A DNA stretch of 52,500 nt from JBHICC01 sp046759385 (GTDB lineage: Bacteria; Pseudomonadota; Gammaproteobacteria; Acidiferrobacterales; SPGG2), in assembly GCA_046759385.1 (NCBI GenBank), contig JBHICC010000016.1, forward strand, positions 1 through 52,500, in the 5' to 3' direction. Below, piece by piece: positions 8,475 to 17,319 of the stretch. Made by a program: the position numbers and the translations under genes. The notes beneath the pieces were generated by a model. The model was not told the DNA's origin. It was given only the letters and a program-made list of their open reading frames with translations, and searched no databases. The number at the start of each line of letters is the position of its first letter. The first letter of the stretch is position 1.

Positions 8475-9161
8475 CTATCGCCGTAAGTGCGACAGCTTCA
8501 GATGGCGTGCGGCGAACGCTGGTGTCGCACCGTCCACTCCGTACGGCACCATACCCAATAGCGGTGCGTTGATGCGTCCTTGTAGGCTCACGACATTCTC
8601 CTCGAACAGTGCAACATCGGGGTCTACGCGGTTCGCTACCCAGCCCGCGAGGGCCGCTCCGCTTGCGGCAATGGCAGCGACGGTGAGCAATGTATGGTTG
8701 AGGCAACCCAGGCGCACGCCGGCGACCAAAATCACCGGTAAGCCCAACAAACGAGCCAAGTCTGCCGTTGTATTTTCCTCGTTCAAGGGCACGAGCCATC
8801 CACCGATGCCTTCGACCACAATGCACTCGGCTTGCGCACACAAGCGATCGAAGTGCGTGCGAATCTGCTCTAGATTGATGTCTACGCCGGCAGCGTGAGC
8901 AGCCAGATGGGGAGCCACTGCTGGCGCGAAACCGTAAGGGTTGACGTCGATGTAATCGACGCGGACAGAGCTATTATCGAGGAGCATTTGCGCATCTTCG
9001 CAGTGGTGAGAACCCGAGCGGTTAATCTCACACCCACTTGCCACCGGCTTCATGCCGACACAGGACAAACCCTGGTTACGCAAAGCAGACAACAGGCCGG
9101 TGGCGATCAGGGTCTTACCAACCTCCGTGTCGGTGCCGGTGACGAACCAGCCGGTTGTCAT
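8475..9161 (-). CDS. bioD: Dethiobiotin synthetase
   Basis: This 228-aa cytosolic enzyme closes the ureido ring of dethiobiotin from diaminopelargonic acid, CO2 and ATP. The P-loop GTDTEVGKT sits at residues 8-16. KPVASG follows, and EGIGGWLVPL is the second nucleotide/substrate motif (usually EGAGG or EGVGG). It is the last gene of bioF-bioH-bioC-bioD and overlaps the bioC stop by 4 bases. Length is normal for the family. Confidence 0.95.
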   Translation of the reverse strand: MTTGWFVTGTDTEVGKTLIATGLLSALRNQGLSCVGMKPVASGCEINRSGSHHCEDAQMLLDNSSVRVDYIDVNPYGFAPAVAPHLAAHAAGVDINLEQIRTHFDRLCAQAECIVVEGIGGWLVPLNEENTTADLARLLGLPVILVAGVRLGCLNHTLLTVAAIAASGAALAGWVANRVDPDVALFEENVVSLQGRINAPLLGMVPYGVDGATPAFAARHLKLSHLRR

Positions 9162-10042
9162 GGCTTACGCCGTTGCAATGCGCGCACCGGTACCACCGGG
9201 GTGCGTTGACGGCGTTGCCCGTCGCGCCGCGGTTCAGGGGCCCAGGCGTGGCCGTAGACAGCCTCGTAACTGGCCGGGATCACGCCGTTGCGCGCCTGCG
9301 CCTCGTACGCGGATTTGAAACGCGCGAAACGGGACTTGCCAGTGAGCCCGCGGTGGCGCTCCCGACTCACGTTATGGGCTCCAAGGTTCTTCAAATCGCG
9401 CAAGATCGCCATCACATCCGCATAGGTCACGGTGAAGTGCTCGACATCCATAACCGGATCCACCAAGCCTGCGCGTATGATCGCATCGCCCAGATCATGC
9501 ATATCGATGAAGCTGTGCACGTGCGGCCGATCATCCACGGATCCCCAGGCGCTGCGCAGCTCTTTTAAGGTGTCGGGGCCGAAACTGCTGAACATCACGA
9601 CACCCCCCGGGCGGATGATCCGCGCGAATTCCCGTAATACTTTATCCGGGTCACACCACTGAAGTGTAAGGTTGGACACGATCATGTCTACCGAGGCGTC
9701 GGCTATCGGCAATGCCTCGGCATCGCCGCAGACAAAATACTGTCGGCCACGCCAGCCGGCTTGGCTCCGAGCTGCATCCAGCATTGGATCGGCAATGTCC
9801 ACACCGAAAACACGCGCCCGCCTATAGCGCTGCTGCAATGCCCGACTGCAGTGTCCGGTTCCACACCCCACATCAGCCACACGACGCGGGTCGCGTCTGA
9901 TCACGTCCAAGCGATCTAACATGCGATTAGCGATCTCGCGCTGGAGCACGGCGCTGGCATCGTAACTCGTTGCTGCGCGTTCAAAGGCAGCCCGCGCCTG
10001 ACGTTTGTCGAGCAGTGCTGCCGGGCCGACGTATTCACTCAT
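9158..10042 (-). CDS. bioC: Malonyl-ACP O-methyltransferase
   Basis: This class I SAM-dependent methyltransferase starts pimelate synthesis by methylating malonyl-ACP, disguising it for the fatty acid machinery. The SAM motif VADVGCGTGHCSRAL lies near residue 58. The later methyltransferase motifs, including IVSNLTLQWCD and FSSFGPDTLKELR, are typical of BioC. The 294-aa protein overlaps bioH at its 5' end and bioD at its 3' end, so all three are tightly coupled. Confidence 0.93.
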   Translation of the reverse strand: MSEYVGPAALLDKRQARAAFERAATSYDASAVLQREIANRMLDRLDVIRRDPRRVADVGCGTGHCSRALQQRYRRARVFGVDIADPMLDAARSQAGWRGRQYFVCGDAEALPIADASVDMIVSNLTLQWCDPDKVLREFARIIRPGGVVMFSSFGPDTLKELRSAWGSVDDRPHVHSFIDMHDLGDAIIRAGLVDPVMDVEHFTVTYADVMAILRDLKNLGAHNVSRERHRGLTGKSRFARFKSAYEAQARNGVIPASYEAVYGHAWAPEPRRDGQRRQRTPVVPVRALQRRKP

Positions 10043-10802
10043 GGCGCCATTCCATCAATCGCTGCCGCACGAGCTCGGGATGCGAAAGAAAGGGCGCGTG
10101 GCCCGCACGGGCTACCGATTGTAGCTTGCCTGCGGCCAGATGATCCGCCAGATAAGCGCCGGCGGCGATCGGCGCCAGCCGGTCGCGCTCACCGTGTATG
10201 ACCTGCACCCTGTGGATCACCGATCGTAAAGCCGGACGCAGGTCGGTGTGTCGCAGCAAGTCCAGCCCGGCCCGCAGCGCCCGCGGATCAGGGGGCGGCG
10301 ATCTCGACAAACTCCGGCGCAGCCTCGCTACGACACCGCGCATATCGGCCGCCACGCCTACCTGCAGACTCAGGAACCGCTTTAAGGTGCCAGGGTAGTC
10401 GCGCTCTAGATCATCGGCGAACTGCCTTAATTGCTGCGGCGGCAAACCGTGAGGCCAATCCTTGCTCTGAACAAACTTCGGCGTCGCGCCGATCAACACC
10501 AGACCCGCCAGGGCGCTCGCGTGTGTTGTTGAGGCTGTTATTCCGAGCATGGCTCCCAGGGACCAACCGACCCAGATGACAGGCGCGTGGCAGAGCTCGA
10601 GCACTTGGGCGGCTAAGACCTCGAGCGTGTATTCGGCGGGAAGTTCCCGGCTTGTGCCGTAACCAGGCAAGTCGACGACTGTTACGGTAAAGCAGACACC
10701 TAATGCGGCTGCGATGTCTTGCCATACGCCGCCGTGCAAGCCCCACCCGTGCACCAATACAAGCTCCGGCCCGTGTCCAGCTCGCCGGTAGTGCAAACTC
10801 AT
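10035..10802 (-). CDS. bioH: Pimeloyl-ACP methyl ester carboxylesterase
   Basis: This 255-aa alpha/beta hydrolase removes the methyl group from pimeloyl-ACP methyl ester and so ends the BioC-started chain. It shows LVHGWGLHGGVW (oxyanion region), the nucleophile elbow GWSLG near residue 81, the Asp region VIHGERDRLAP, and a late GHAPFLSHPE histidine. It is placed between bioF (2-base gap) and bioC (overlap), which settles the BioH assignment among the many similar hydrolases. Confidence 0.93.
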   Translation of the reverse strand: MSLHYRRAGHGPELVLVHGWGLHGGVWQDIAAALGVCFTVTVVDLPGYGTSRELPAEYTLEVLAAQVLELCHAPVIWVGWSLGAMLGITASTTHASALAGLVLIGATPKFVQSKDWPHGLPPQQLRQFADDLERDYPGTLKRFLSLQVGVAADMRGVVARLRRSLSRSPPPDPRALRAGLDLLRHTDLRPALRSVIHRVQVIHGERDRLAPIAAGAYLADHLAAGKLQSVARAGHAPFLSHPELVRQRLMEWRHE

Positions 10803-10804
10803 CG

Positions 10805-11956
10805 TTAAACGTCCGGCAGGTGTGACAACGCGTCTAACAGACGGTCAATGTGCGCGGGCTCGTGCGCAGCAGAAAAAGTAATCCGCAGTCGCGCGGTGTC
10901 GGCCGGCACAGTAGGGGGGCGAATCGCCGGCACAAGAATGCCTAGCTCGCGTAACGCACGGCTGGCGCCCAGGGCGGCGTCCGTGCGACCGAGGATCACC
11001 GGCTGAATCGGCGTGTTGGATGCAACGAGTCGAAGCCCAAGCTGTTTGGCGCCGTCCAAGAACTGAGCAATCAGTGCATACAATCGCTCGCGCCGCCACG
11101 TTTCGCTGCGAACGATCTTCAAGCTCACGCGTGTAGCCTCGGCGACCGCCGGAGGCAGCGCGGTTGTGTAGATATAAGTGCGTGCCTCCTGGATTAAGGT
11201 CTCAATCAGCGCTTCGCTACCCGCCACAAACGCACCGAACACCCCGAAGGCCTTGCCTAAGGTACCCATAAGAATAATTGGCGACTCAATGGCTCTGTCT
11301 TGACTCGCCCAGGAGCCACGTCCCTCGGGCCCGAATACCCCAATACCGTGCGCGTCGTCGGTGAGCAGCCAGGCTCTGTGCCGCCTCGCGAGATCCAGCA
11401 AGGTATGCAGCGGTGCCAGATCCCCGTCCATGCTGAACACTGCATCGCTGACGATTAACTTGTCGCCGCCGGTGTGCGCGAGCAGTGTAGTAAGACGGTC
11501 CATGTCAGCATGTGGATAGCGTTTAGTCTGCGCCTGCGAGAGCCGGGCGGCGTCGATTAAGGAAGCGTGGTTGAGCTTGTCCTCAAGCACTACGCTATGA
11601 CGATCGGTTAGGGTCGTGACGATCCCCAGGTTCGCCATGTATCCGGTCGAGAACACGAGCGCGCGCGGCGTGCCGACAAAGTCAGCGAGCTCTTCCTCTA
11701 AAGCATGGTGGCTCAGGCTATGGCCCGTGATGAGATGGGACGCACCCGACCCGACACCGTAACGCTTGGCCCCTTCGCATAGGGCGGACACGACGCGCTT
11801 ATCGTTAGCGAGTCCCAGATAATCGTTACTGCAAAAAGATAATAGGGTATCGTTAGCAACTCGCACCTCGACACCCTGTGCACCCGCTAATACTTGACGC
11901 TCGCGGTACAGTCGCTGAGAACGACGCGCCGCTAGTCGGGCTGCAAGGTCAGGCAT
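10805..11956 (-). CDS. bioF: 8-amino-7-oxononanoate synthase
   Basis: This 383-aa PLP enzyme of the alpha-oxoamine synthase family condenses pimeloyl-ACP with alanine. Visible landmarks are SNDYLGLA, GSGASHLITGH, the PLP-ring Asp/His in DDAHGIGVFG and the Schiff-base lysine in GTLGKAFG. It is the first gene of the biotin operon, 105 bases from and divergent to comF. I found no BirA-type operator in that gap. Confidence 0.95.
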   Translation of the reverse strand: MPDLAARLAARRSQRLYRERQVLAGAQGVEVRVANDTLLSFCSNDYLGLANDKRVVSALCEGAKRYGVGSGASHLITGHSLSHHALEEELADFVGTPRALVFSTGYMANLGIVTTLTDRHSVVLEDKLNHASLIDAARLSQAQTKRYPHADMDRLTTLLAHTGGDKLIVSDAVFSMDGDLAPLHTLLDLARRHRAWLLTDDAHGIGVFGPEGRGSWASQDRAIESPIILMGTLGKAFGVFGAFVAGSEALIETLIQEARTYIYTTALPPAVAEATRVSLKIVRSETWRRERLYALIAQFLDGAKQLGLRLVASNTPIQPVILGRTDAALGASRALRELGILVPAIRPPTVPADTARLRITFSAAHEPAHIDRLLDALSHLPDV

Positions 11957-12061
11957 CGTCTTTGAGATTGGCCCGAGTAAAGCCTACGTTGCAGATTGCG
12001 GAATGGACTCGAAGGCGGTGCCGGTGACTCGAGCTAAAAAGGGCAACGATTGCGATCACCG

Positions 12062-12775
12062 ATGATGACGCTGCTTCGTGAACGGCTGCGAAGTATACCG
12101 GAGTGGTTGCTCCCGGGCACCTGCCTACTTTGCGTCGCACGTATTCCGTCGGGTGATGATTTCTGCGGCGAGTGTGAGGCTTCGCTGCCGTTTGTCGACA
12201 CAGGTTGTCCACAATGCGCCGCGCTTGTGACACTCGACGGGCCGGATGCCTACCGCTGCGGGCAGTGTCAACAAAGGCCTCCGGTTTTCAGTCGCACTGT
12301 TGCTCTGTTTCGTTATGCAACGCCAATTGACAGGCTTATCCATGACCTGAAGTACCGTGGCCGACTCGAAACGGCACGTATCCTTGGGCGACGCTTCGCC
12401 GCATTTCTGGAAGCACGAGCGAGTGGAAAAATCGACCTGATCGTGCCGGTGCCATTGCATCGTACGCGCTTGCGCGAGCGCGGCTTTAACCAATCCTTAG
12501 AACTCGCACGCCCCGTAGCGGAACAACTGCGCTTGCCACTGGAGTATGAGCGCGTGCAGCGGACTCGGCCCACTGCCCCGCAAACGGAGTTGCCGCAAAA
12601 AGCACGGTGGCGCAATGTACGAGGGGCGTTTTTAGTCGCAGGGGGGGTCGCCGGTCAGCGAATTGCGGTAATCGACGACGTCATGACCACCGGCTACACC
12701 GCGAACGCGCTCGCTGAATGCCTGCGCAAGGCAGGTGCCAAGGATGTGCAAGTGTGGGTACTGGCCCGGGCCTGA
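12062..12775 (+). CDS. comF: ComF family phosphoribosyltransferase-like protein
   Basis: This 237-aa protein has an N-terminal double zinc-ribbon-like region with pairs CLLC, CGEC, CPQC and CGQC. A phosphoribosyltransferase fold follows, with VPVPLHRTRLRERGFNQS and the PRPP loop VIDDVMTTGYT. ComF proteins act in natural transformation or uptake of single-stranded DNA, though their enzymatic role is unclear. I chose the ATG at 12062; a TTG 12 bases upstream is less likely. Divergence from the biotin operon is a common gammaproteobacterial arrangement. Confidence 0.92.
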   Translation: MMTLLRERLRSIPEWLLPGTCLLCVARIPSGDDFCGECEASLPFVDTGCPQCAALVTLDGPDAYRCGQCQQRPPVFSRTVALFRYATPIDRLIHDLKYRGRLETARILGRRFAAFLEARASGKIDLIVPVPLHRTRLRERGFNQSLELARPVAEQLRLPLEYERVQRTRPTAPQTELPQKARWRNVRGAFLVAGGVAGQRIAVIDDVMTTGYTANALAECLRKAGAKDVQVWVLARA

Positions 12776-13028
12776 TATAACGCGCTCTAAAGGGGGGGAC
12801 CCTATGTCGGGTCGGGAATGCCGGTCGCGGTACGTCCGTCGCAACGCTTGACCCCCATGTCCGCTGGCCCGTAAGGTAGCGTGCCTCGCTAGTTGGGCGT
12901 AACCGCTCATCCGGGCTTTGGCGGCGGTTATCGGCTCTACTGTACCGCGGCGCTAATTCGCGACTTTCATGTGCCATATATATGTTTGCCGCAGCGCAAT
13001 TGAGAGGGTTGTAACAGGGAGATTAGGG

Positions 13029-13493
13029 ATGACACCAGTGGTACTCAAATTGCTGACCAAGGCTGCAAAGGAAAGGCGTCGTGCGGCGATCCGCTACAAC
13101 GGCCAACACCATCTCCGCGTTGTCGAGCCCCACGTCATCTATATGGATGATGAGGGCAGTATTGTTGCGGACTGTTATCAGGTCAAAGGTCATTCCGTCG
13201 CCGGCAAAGCCGCCCCGTTTTGGAAGACATTCCGGGTCAATAAAATCAACGCCGTGTTTTTGCTGAATGCGCCGTTCGAGGCCGCGAAAGCGCAGGGGTT
13301 CAGACTGAATAAACAGAACTACTCGCGCGGGCTCATCGCAATGGCGTACGATCGCCCGCCAACCTACCCCGAGCGTCATCAAGGCCGTGACTCGGACGGT
13401 TTGGTGAACCAAACCCGAAGCTGGTGGACTCAGGTCGAGTCGGCGATCGATGGGTTTCTATCCGACGAGGAAAATCAAGGACAACAGCATTAG
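13029..13493 (+). CDS. Small WYL-like domain protein without DNA-binding domain
   Basis: This 154-aa protein starts at an ATG preceded by AGGGAG; an upstream start at 12969 would only add a poorly supported leader. Residues about 13-85 read like a WYL-type fold, with RRAAIRYNG, HLRVVEPHVIYMDDEG, a DCYQVKG stretch and WKTFRVNKINAVFLL. WYL domains usually sit behind a helix-turn-helix and sense ligands; here there is no such helix-turn-helix. The acidic/polar C-terminus is not recognised. It stands alone, with a 253-base upstream gap, next to the surface-structure locus. Family assignment is tentative. Confidence 0.55.
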   Translation: MTPVVLKLLTKAAKERRRAAIRYNGQHHLRVVEPHVIYMDDEGSIVADCYQVKGHSVAGKAAPFWKTFRVNKINAVFLLNAPFEAAKAQGFRLNKQNYSRGLIAMAYDRPPTYPERHQGRDSDGLVNQTRSWWTQVESAIDGFLSDEENQGQQH

Positions 13494-13833
13494 TTCGTGC
13501 TGCCGCCGGTAAGGCGTCGAACGCCGATTCCTCCTGCGCTTTCACGCACTCCTTGCTTGCGAACGCGTAACCGCTATGAGCCCGCGTGCATCGCGCGCGC
13601 AAACCGTAAGACCCACAGTTCATTTAGAACGAACACCCGCCGGTAAACCCCCACCAGCCTGGCTATGCGGCGGCTAAACGCCAGCCGCGACGCGTGCCTG
13701 GCCACCAGGGCGCAGATGTCGCCCAACATGCCGCGGCGCGCACGACCGTGAATCACCAAGCTGGGCTGGGGGTCCGCCATATACCTGCTATTTTTACCTG
13801 ACAATGCAGAAATTCATGACAAAAGACTAAATT
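13494..13833. other. Intergenic region upstream of the beta-barrel gene
   Basis: These 340 bases separate the WYL-like gene from the outer-membrane barrel gene. A short arginine-rich minus-strand reading frame is listed separately as doubtful. The last 50 bases before the barrel gene are A-rich and could hold its promoter, but no clear -35/-10 pair is seen. Confidence 0.5.
13574..13780 (-). CDS. Doubtful small arginine-rich ORF
   Basis: This 68-codon frame starts with an ATG that has AGGT a few bases upstream. The product is rich in Arg, Ala and Val and shows no recognised motif. It lies divergent from the barrel gene. I cannot separate it from a chance open frame in GC-rich DNA. Confidence 0.2.
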   Translation of the reverse strand: MADPQPSLVIHGRARRGMLGDICALVARHASRLAFSRRIARLVGVYRRVFVLNELWVLRFARAMHAGS

Positions 13834-15975
13834 TTGGGCGATAGGGCATGCAGGTCGCTGACAGGGATCGTCGGACTGCGATTGCCAGCAGCGATGACAG
13901 GATTTGCGATGCTAGCGATCCTCCCCAGCATCCCCAGCGCAGCCGCCGCAGCGTCAATACCGGGATCGCTGCCCCCCGTGGTGGCGCAGGCACAAACGGT
14001 GCCCAGCGCGGAAGGGCAAACGCCATTAGCTGTCCCACGGACCGAATCCGAGGGAACGACCCCCCTGCCCACAGCGGCGACACCCGAGCCCTGGGTGGAC
14101 CAATTGATCGATCCGACTGTTGCCGACGAAGCCTTCGTCGACGAAGTACGGCCAGAGGAAAAAGGCCTGGGTCGCTTCGGGCCCGGCGGAGCCGGGTTCG
14201 AGTACCGGTATTTCGGCTCGAAAACGACCGGCGCCGTCGATCGATCCCTCAATGAAAACGGGCTCGGCGCCGTCCTGCGCCAAGAGACCCTGAATTTCGG
14301 GCGCCTCGACTTGCGCGCCGCGGTCACGAACCAAGAGGAAAAACCCGACCCCGACGTGGGCTCAGGCGAGCAAGTACGCTTGATTCAAACGGACTTGCCG
14401 CTGAATGAACGCTGGCTCATGGACAACGGCGTCGGCCACGTTCGCGCGGCGACCCCGCTATTGATCGCAACGAGCTACCGCCTGCGCTTGCCGGCGCCGG
14501 TCGTGCAGGGGTTATCGAGCCGTCTGCGGTATCGAAACACGGCCGTCGCCGTCACGACCGGGGAGCTTGGCATTTTGCGTGGACGCACGTTCCCGGTTTT
14601 TCAAAGCACATCTGGGGACGTAGCGGGTGCCGCCGCGACGCATCATTTCGACCGGCGCTGGCGCGCCGGATTGCAGTATTGGGACGTCAAGGATGCGCGC
14701 GTGGGCACCACGATTAGCACGCACACGAGCACGGCCGGCGCGCTCGAGTATCAGGATCCGGTCGCCGGCCAGCTCGGGCAGTTCCACTTATTGCGCAACG
14801 ACGGCGGCGAGCTCGGGGCGTGGCTCGATGGCGAGCTCCGCCCGGGCCGCTGGCGACACAACTTCGGGCTGTTCCGGCTCGATCCCGGGTTGCTCTGGAT
14901 CGACGAAACCGCCAGCGTCGCCAATGACCGGCAAGGCGCCTATTGGAACGCTTCGTTCAGGAAGTTCGGGTTAAACGTCGGCGCCGGTCTGGACTTCACT
15001 GACACCAACATCGACGCCGACCCAACGTTGACCGGCAGGGAAACCTTGAATGCGTTCACCAACGTGTCTTATCAGTTCAGCCGCCGAATCGGCGTCGATG
15101 GGTCCGTGCGATTCATCCGCCAACGCCCGGGGGGTGGGCGCCCGAGCCCGAACGAGGATGTCCGCGGAGCACGCGGGACCGTGAGCTACCGGTTCACTAG
15201 AGGGACGAGCTTGTGGACGCTCGGTTATGCCGACCGCAGCGGCGGTACTAACCCGGGAACGAATGCTGAGCTATTGTGGGATTTCGATTGGCGACTGCCG
15301 GGCACGGCCCGCCTGCGCACCGGTCTCGAACACGAGCGCGACAAGCAGCCGACGGATACGCGCACGCAGACCTCCTTGCGTGTGACCGCCAACCAAAATT
15401 TCGGGCCCGCCGATTTAAACACCATCCTGTCATTCGGCGTCGCCGGCGACGGCGTCGTCGAGGAAGGCCGCACCTCCAGCCTAAACGTTACCCTAAATTG
15501 GCGCTTTGCGCGGGCATTCACGTTGGGGTTAAATCTGAATTACAACAAGAATGTGGTGGAGCTCGTAAACGGGCAAGAGACCCGCGTCAGCGACCGAAAC
15601 GCCTTCGTTTCCGTGCGCTATGACCTCAATTGGGGCGCCGGCACGGCGGTCGTGGGCCAACGCGCAGTGCAGCCGGGCCACGGCCGCATTGCGGGCACCG
15701 TGTTTCTCGATGCCAACAGAAACGGCGTTCAAGAGCCGGATGAGGCCGGGGTGCCGAACATTACGGTGTACTTAGACGGCGGCTTTAGTGTTGAAACCGA
15801 CGACCGCGGGCGTTTTGCGTTCTGGCCTGTCCCGGCCGGCGATCACGCGCTCAGCCTCGGTCTGGACAATGTGCCGCTGCCTTGGGGATTACGCGATGAA
15901 CGCCCGCGGCAAATCCACGTGACACCGCGCGGTGCGAGCCACTTCGACTATGCGCTGACGACAATAAATGAGTAA
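13834..15975 (+). CDS. Outer-membrane beta-barrel protein with C-terminal SdrD/Cna-B-like domain (usher-like candidate)
   Basis: This protein of up to 713 aa has an N-terminal signal-like segment ending near SAAAAASIP and a Pro/Thr-rich linker to about residue 85. A long region of alternating hydrophobic/polar beta strands follows, about residues 125-610, with many Arg, Tyr and Trp at strand ends, as expected of a large beta-barrel. At about residue 616 a Cna-B/SdrD-type domain begins, with the calcium-loop-like FLDANRNGVQEPDEAGV and the later GRFAFWPVPAGDH. The classical FimD/PapC motifs are not recognisable. The convergent chaperone and pilin-like genes make an export/assembly role (usher analogue) a reasonable inference. 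The start is uncertain: TTG 13834, TTG 13879 and ATG 13894 are in frame and none has a strong ribosome site. Confidence 0.7.
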   Translation: MGDRACRSLTGIVGLRLPAAMTGFAMLAILPSIPSAAAAASIPGSLPPVVAQAQTVPSAEGQTPLAVPRTESEGTTPLPTAATPEPWVDQLIDPTVADEAFVDEVRPEEKGLGRFGPGGAGFEYRYFGSKTTGAVDRSLNENGLGAVLRQETLNFGRLDLRAAVTNQEEKPDPDVGSGEQVRLIQTDLPLNERWLMDNGVGHVRAATPLLIATSYRLRLPAPVVQGLSSRLRYRNTAVAVTTGELGILRGRTFPVFQSTSGDVAGAAATHHFDRRWRAGLQYWDVKDARVGTTISTHTSTAGALEYQDPVAGQLGQFHLLRNDGGELGAWLDGELRPGRWRHNFGLFRLDPGLLWIDETASVANDRQGAYWNASFRKFGLNVGAGLDFTDTNIDADPTLTGRETLNAFTNVSYQFSRRIGVDGSVRFIRQRPGGGRPSPNEDVRGARGTVSYRFTRGTSLWTLGYADRSGGTNPGTNAELLWDFDWRLPGTARLRTGLEHERDKQPTDTRTQTSLRVTANQNFGPADLNTILSFGVAGDGVVEEGRTSSLNVTLNWRFARAFTLGLNLNYNKNVVELVNGQETRVSDRNAFVSVRYDLNWGAGTAVVGQRAVQPGHGRIAGTVFLDANRNGVQEPDEAGVPNITVYLDGGFSVETDDRGRFAFWPVPAGDHALSLGLDNVPLPWGLRDERPRQIHVTPRGASHFDYALTTINE

Positions 15976-15990
15976 TTCGTAGGGGCTAAT

Positions 15991-16824
15991 CTAGCGCACC
16001 ACCTGATCGAGTCGCACGGAACCGCCGTCCCATTCGATGCGCCCCCGGATTTGAACCGGTGCCCGTAGCTTAGGGGGCTGATCTCCGGCCGGGGCGTCGA
16101 CCCTGCCTAGTGGCCGCAACTCGATTACCCGTTTCTGGCCCGGCAGAATCGGTGCTTGTTCTACCACGAGCTGCACCCGGCGTCCGTTAGCGTCGGTGGC
16201 CGTTAGGCTGCCGAACGGACGGCCGTGCGCATTGCCCAGGTTTTCAATCAATGCGACCGGGATCACGTCGCCGCGAACCTCGCGCATGGCGAGGCGGCGA
16301 AACTCCAAGCGGGGCTTCGCATCCCCGACCGCCAAATAAACGATGACCGCGACCCGGCCGACAACGGGAAAGCTGATGTCGCCCATGCTGAGCGGTTTCA
16401 AGGTCTGTGGATCGGCTGAGATCAGCAGCGCAAACCGGCATTCCTGGGGCTTGGCGTCGGCAGGCACGTGGACCTCGAAACGATAGGACTTCGTGCGGCC
16501 GGCCGGCACGCGCGTGCGATGACGTTCGATACGCACCCATGGCCGACAGGAGCCCTGCGCCGGCGCGCCTTCTTGGTACGTGAGACGACCGTTCTCGGCA
16601 AGCTGCCAATCGGCGGTCTTAACCACATACTGGCCCGTGGTTTTCCCCATATTCGTAATTCGCACGATATCCCGAACGATCTTGCCTGGGCGGCTGCGTT
16701 TTTCGAACCGTGGCGGGCTCACACTGGCGTCGAACGTAGAAGCGACCGCACCGGTGGCCGATGCTGTCAACGCCATGATACCGCCCATCACCGCGACCAA
16801 ACGCATCTGTCGGGGTACGCGCAT
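15991..16824 (-). CDS. Pilus-type periplasmic chaperone-like protein
   Basis: This 277-aa secreted protein has a signal peptide ending near GAVAS, then FDASVSPPRFEKRSRPG and a run of Ig-like strands (VRITNMGKTTGQYVV, RSYRFEV-type strand, ECRFALLIS). A second Ig-like domain follows, with PFGSLTATD and a proline-rich end. This two-Ig layout and the sPpRfe...pG opening fit fimbrial periplasmic chaperones, here a divergent type. It is the last gene of the minus-strand set, 3 bases after the 163-aa protein, and ends 15 bases from the convergent barrel gene. A role in holding the neighbouring pilin-like subunits is inferred. Confidence 0.65.
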   Translation of the reverse strand: MRVPRQMRLVAVMGGIMALTASATGAVASTFDASVSPPRFEKRSRPGKIVRDIVRITNMGKTTGQYVVKTADWQLAENGRLTYQEGAPAQGSCRPWVRIERHRTRVPAGRTKSYRFEVHVPADAKPQECRFALLISADPQTLKPLSMGDISFPVVGRVAVIVYLAVGDAKPRLEFRRLAMREVRGDVIPVALIENLGNAHGRPFGSLTATDANGRRVQLVVEQAPILPGQKRVIELRPLGRVDAPAGDQPPKLRAPVQIRGRIEWDGGSVRLDQVVR

Positions 16825-16827
16825 ACG

Positions 16828-17319
16828 TTACCTCAGCTCGATTTCAAACACGGGGTCGAAGCGCAAGGAGCTCATCAGCTCGCGCGCATCGACCGCGAAG
16901 GTGAAGCTGATAAAGTCGCTCAACACGTCGGAATCCACCACGCCTTGGAAAAATAGCACGCGCCCGCCCGGGTGGGCGGTGCCGGCGAGGAATCGCCCGC
17001 GCGTTACCCAGCTCACCTCCAGGCCGCCGGTCCCACGTAATCCCGGGACCCGCGACGCCACGACGAGATGGATGTTCACTTCCTGCGGCGGCGACGTGAA
17101 GCGTCGCGGAATCAGGAGCCGCAGCTCCACATCGTTGAAGCCTGCGACAACGCGGCTGTCGGCAGCCGTATTGCCCGTAAAACGCCGTTTTTCCCAATCG
17201 CCTTGCAGAGCGATATGGCGCTGGGGGAAAAATTCAAAACGTAAGCGTTCCCCGGCACCGCCTACGCTCGCGGCCGTCATAAAGATCACCGCCAATGCGA
17301 TGCGCGCCGAGGCTCTCAT
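16828..17319 (-). CDS. Exported protein of unknown function in the surface locus
   Basis: This 163-aa protein has a signal peptide (about residues 1-22, ending GGAGE), and the rest is predicted beta-rich. Features include RLLIPRRF, HLVVASRVPG, the FISFTFAVDARE strand and FDPVFEIELR at the end. I do not recognise the family. Its start overlaps the stop of the upstream pilin-like gene (ATGA) and its stop is 3 bases from the chaperone start, so it is translated with both. A tip, adaptor or second chaperone role is possible, but nothing in the sequence decides it. Confidence 0.6.
   Translation of the reverse strand: MRASARIALAVIFMTAASVGGAGERLRFEFFPQRHIALQGDWEKRRFTGNTAADSRVVAGFNDVELRLLIPRRFTSPPQEVNIHLVVASRVPGLRGTGGLEVSWVTRGRFLAGTAHPGGRVLFFQGVVDSDVLSDFISFTFAVDARELMSSLRFDPVFEIELR

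Noticed and set aside
8356..8841. 161-codon minus-strand frame overlapping bioD
   Set aside because: It lies in a different frame over bioD, whose motifs are unambiguous, and the product looks like random GC-rich translation.
11957..12061. BirA operator between bioF and comF
   Set aside because: No TTGTAAACC/GGTTTACAA-like inverted pair was found; the same holds upstream of bioB.
12776..13028. tRNA or small RNA gene in the gap after comF
   Set aside because: No TPsiC-like GGTTCRA segment or cloverleaf pairing was found. Other gaps were also checked by eye for tRNAs, and none was convincing.
13848..14255. ATG-started 135-codon frame at the start of the barrel gene, possible frameshift
   Set aside because: The barrel frame is open from 13834 and continues with sensible strands; the other frame gives an arginine-rich product and ends early. 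No frameshift is needed.
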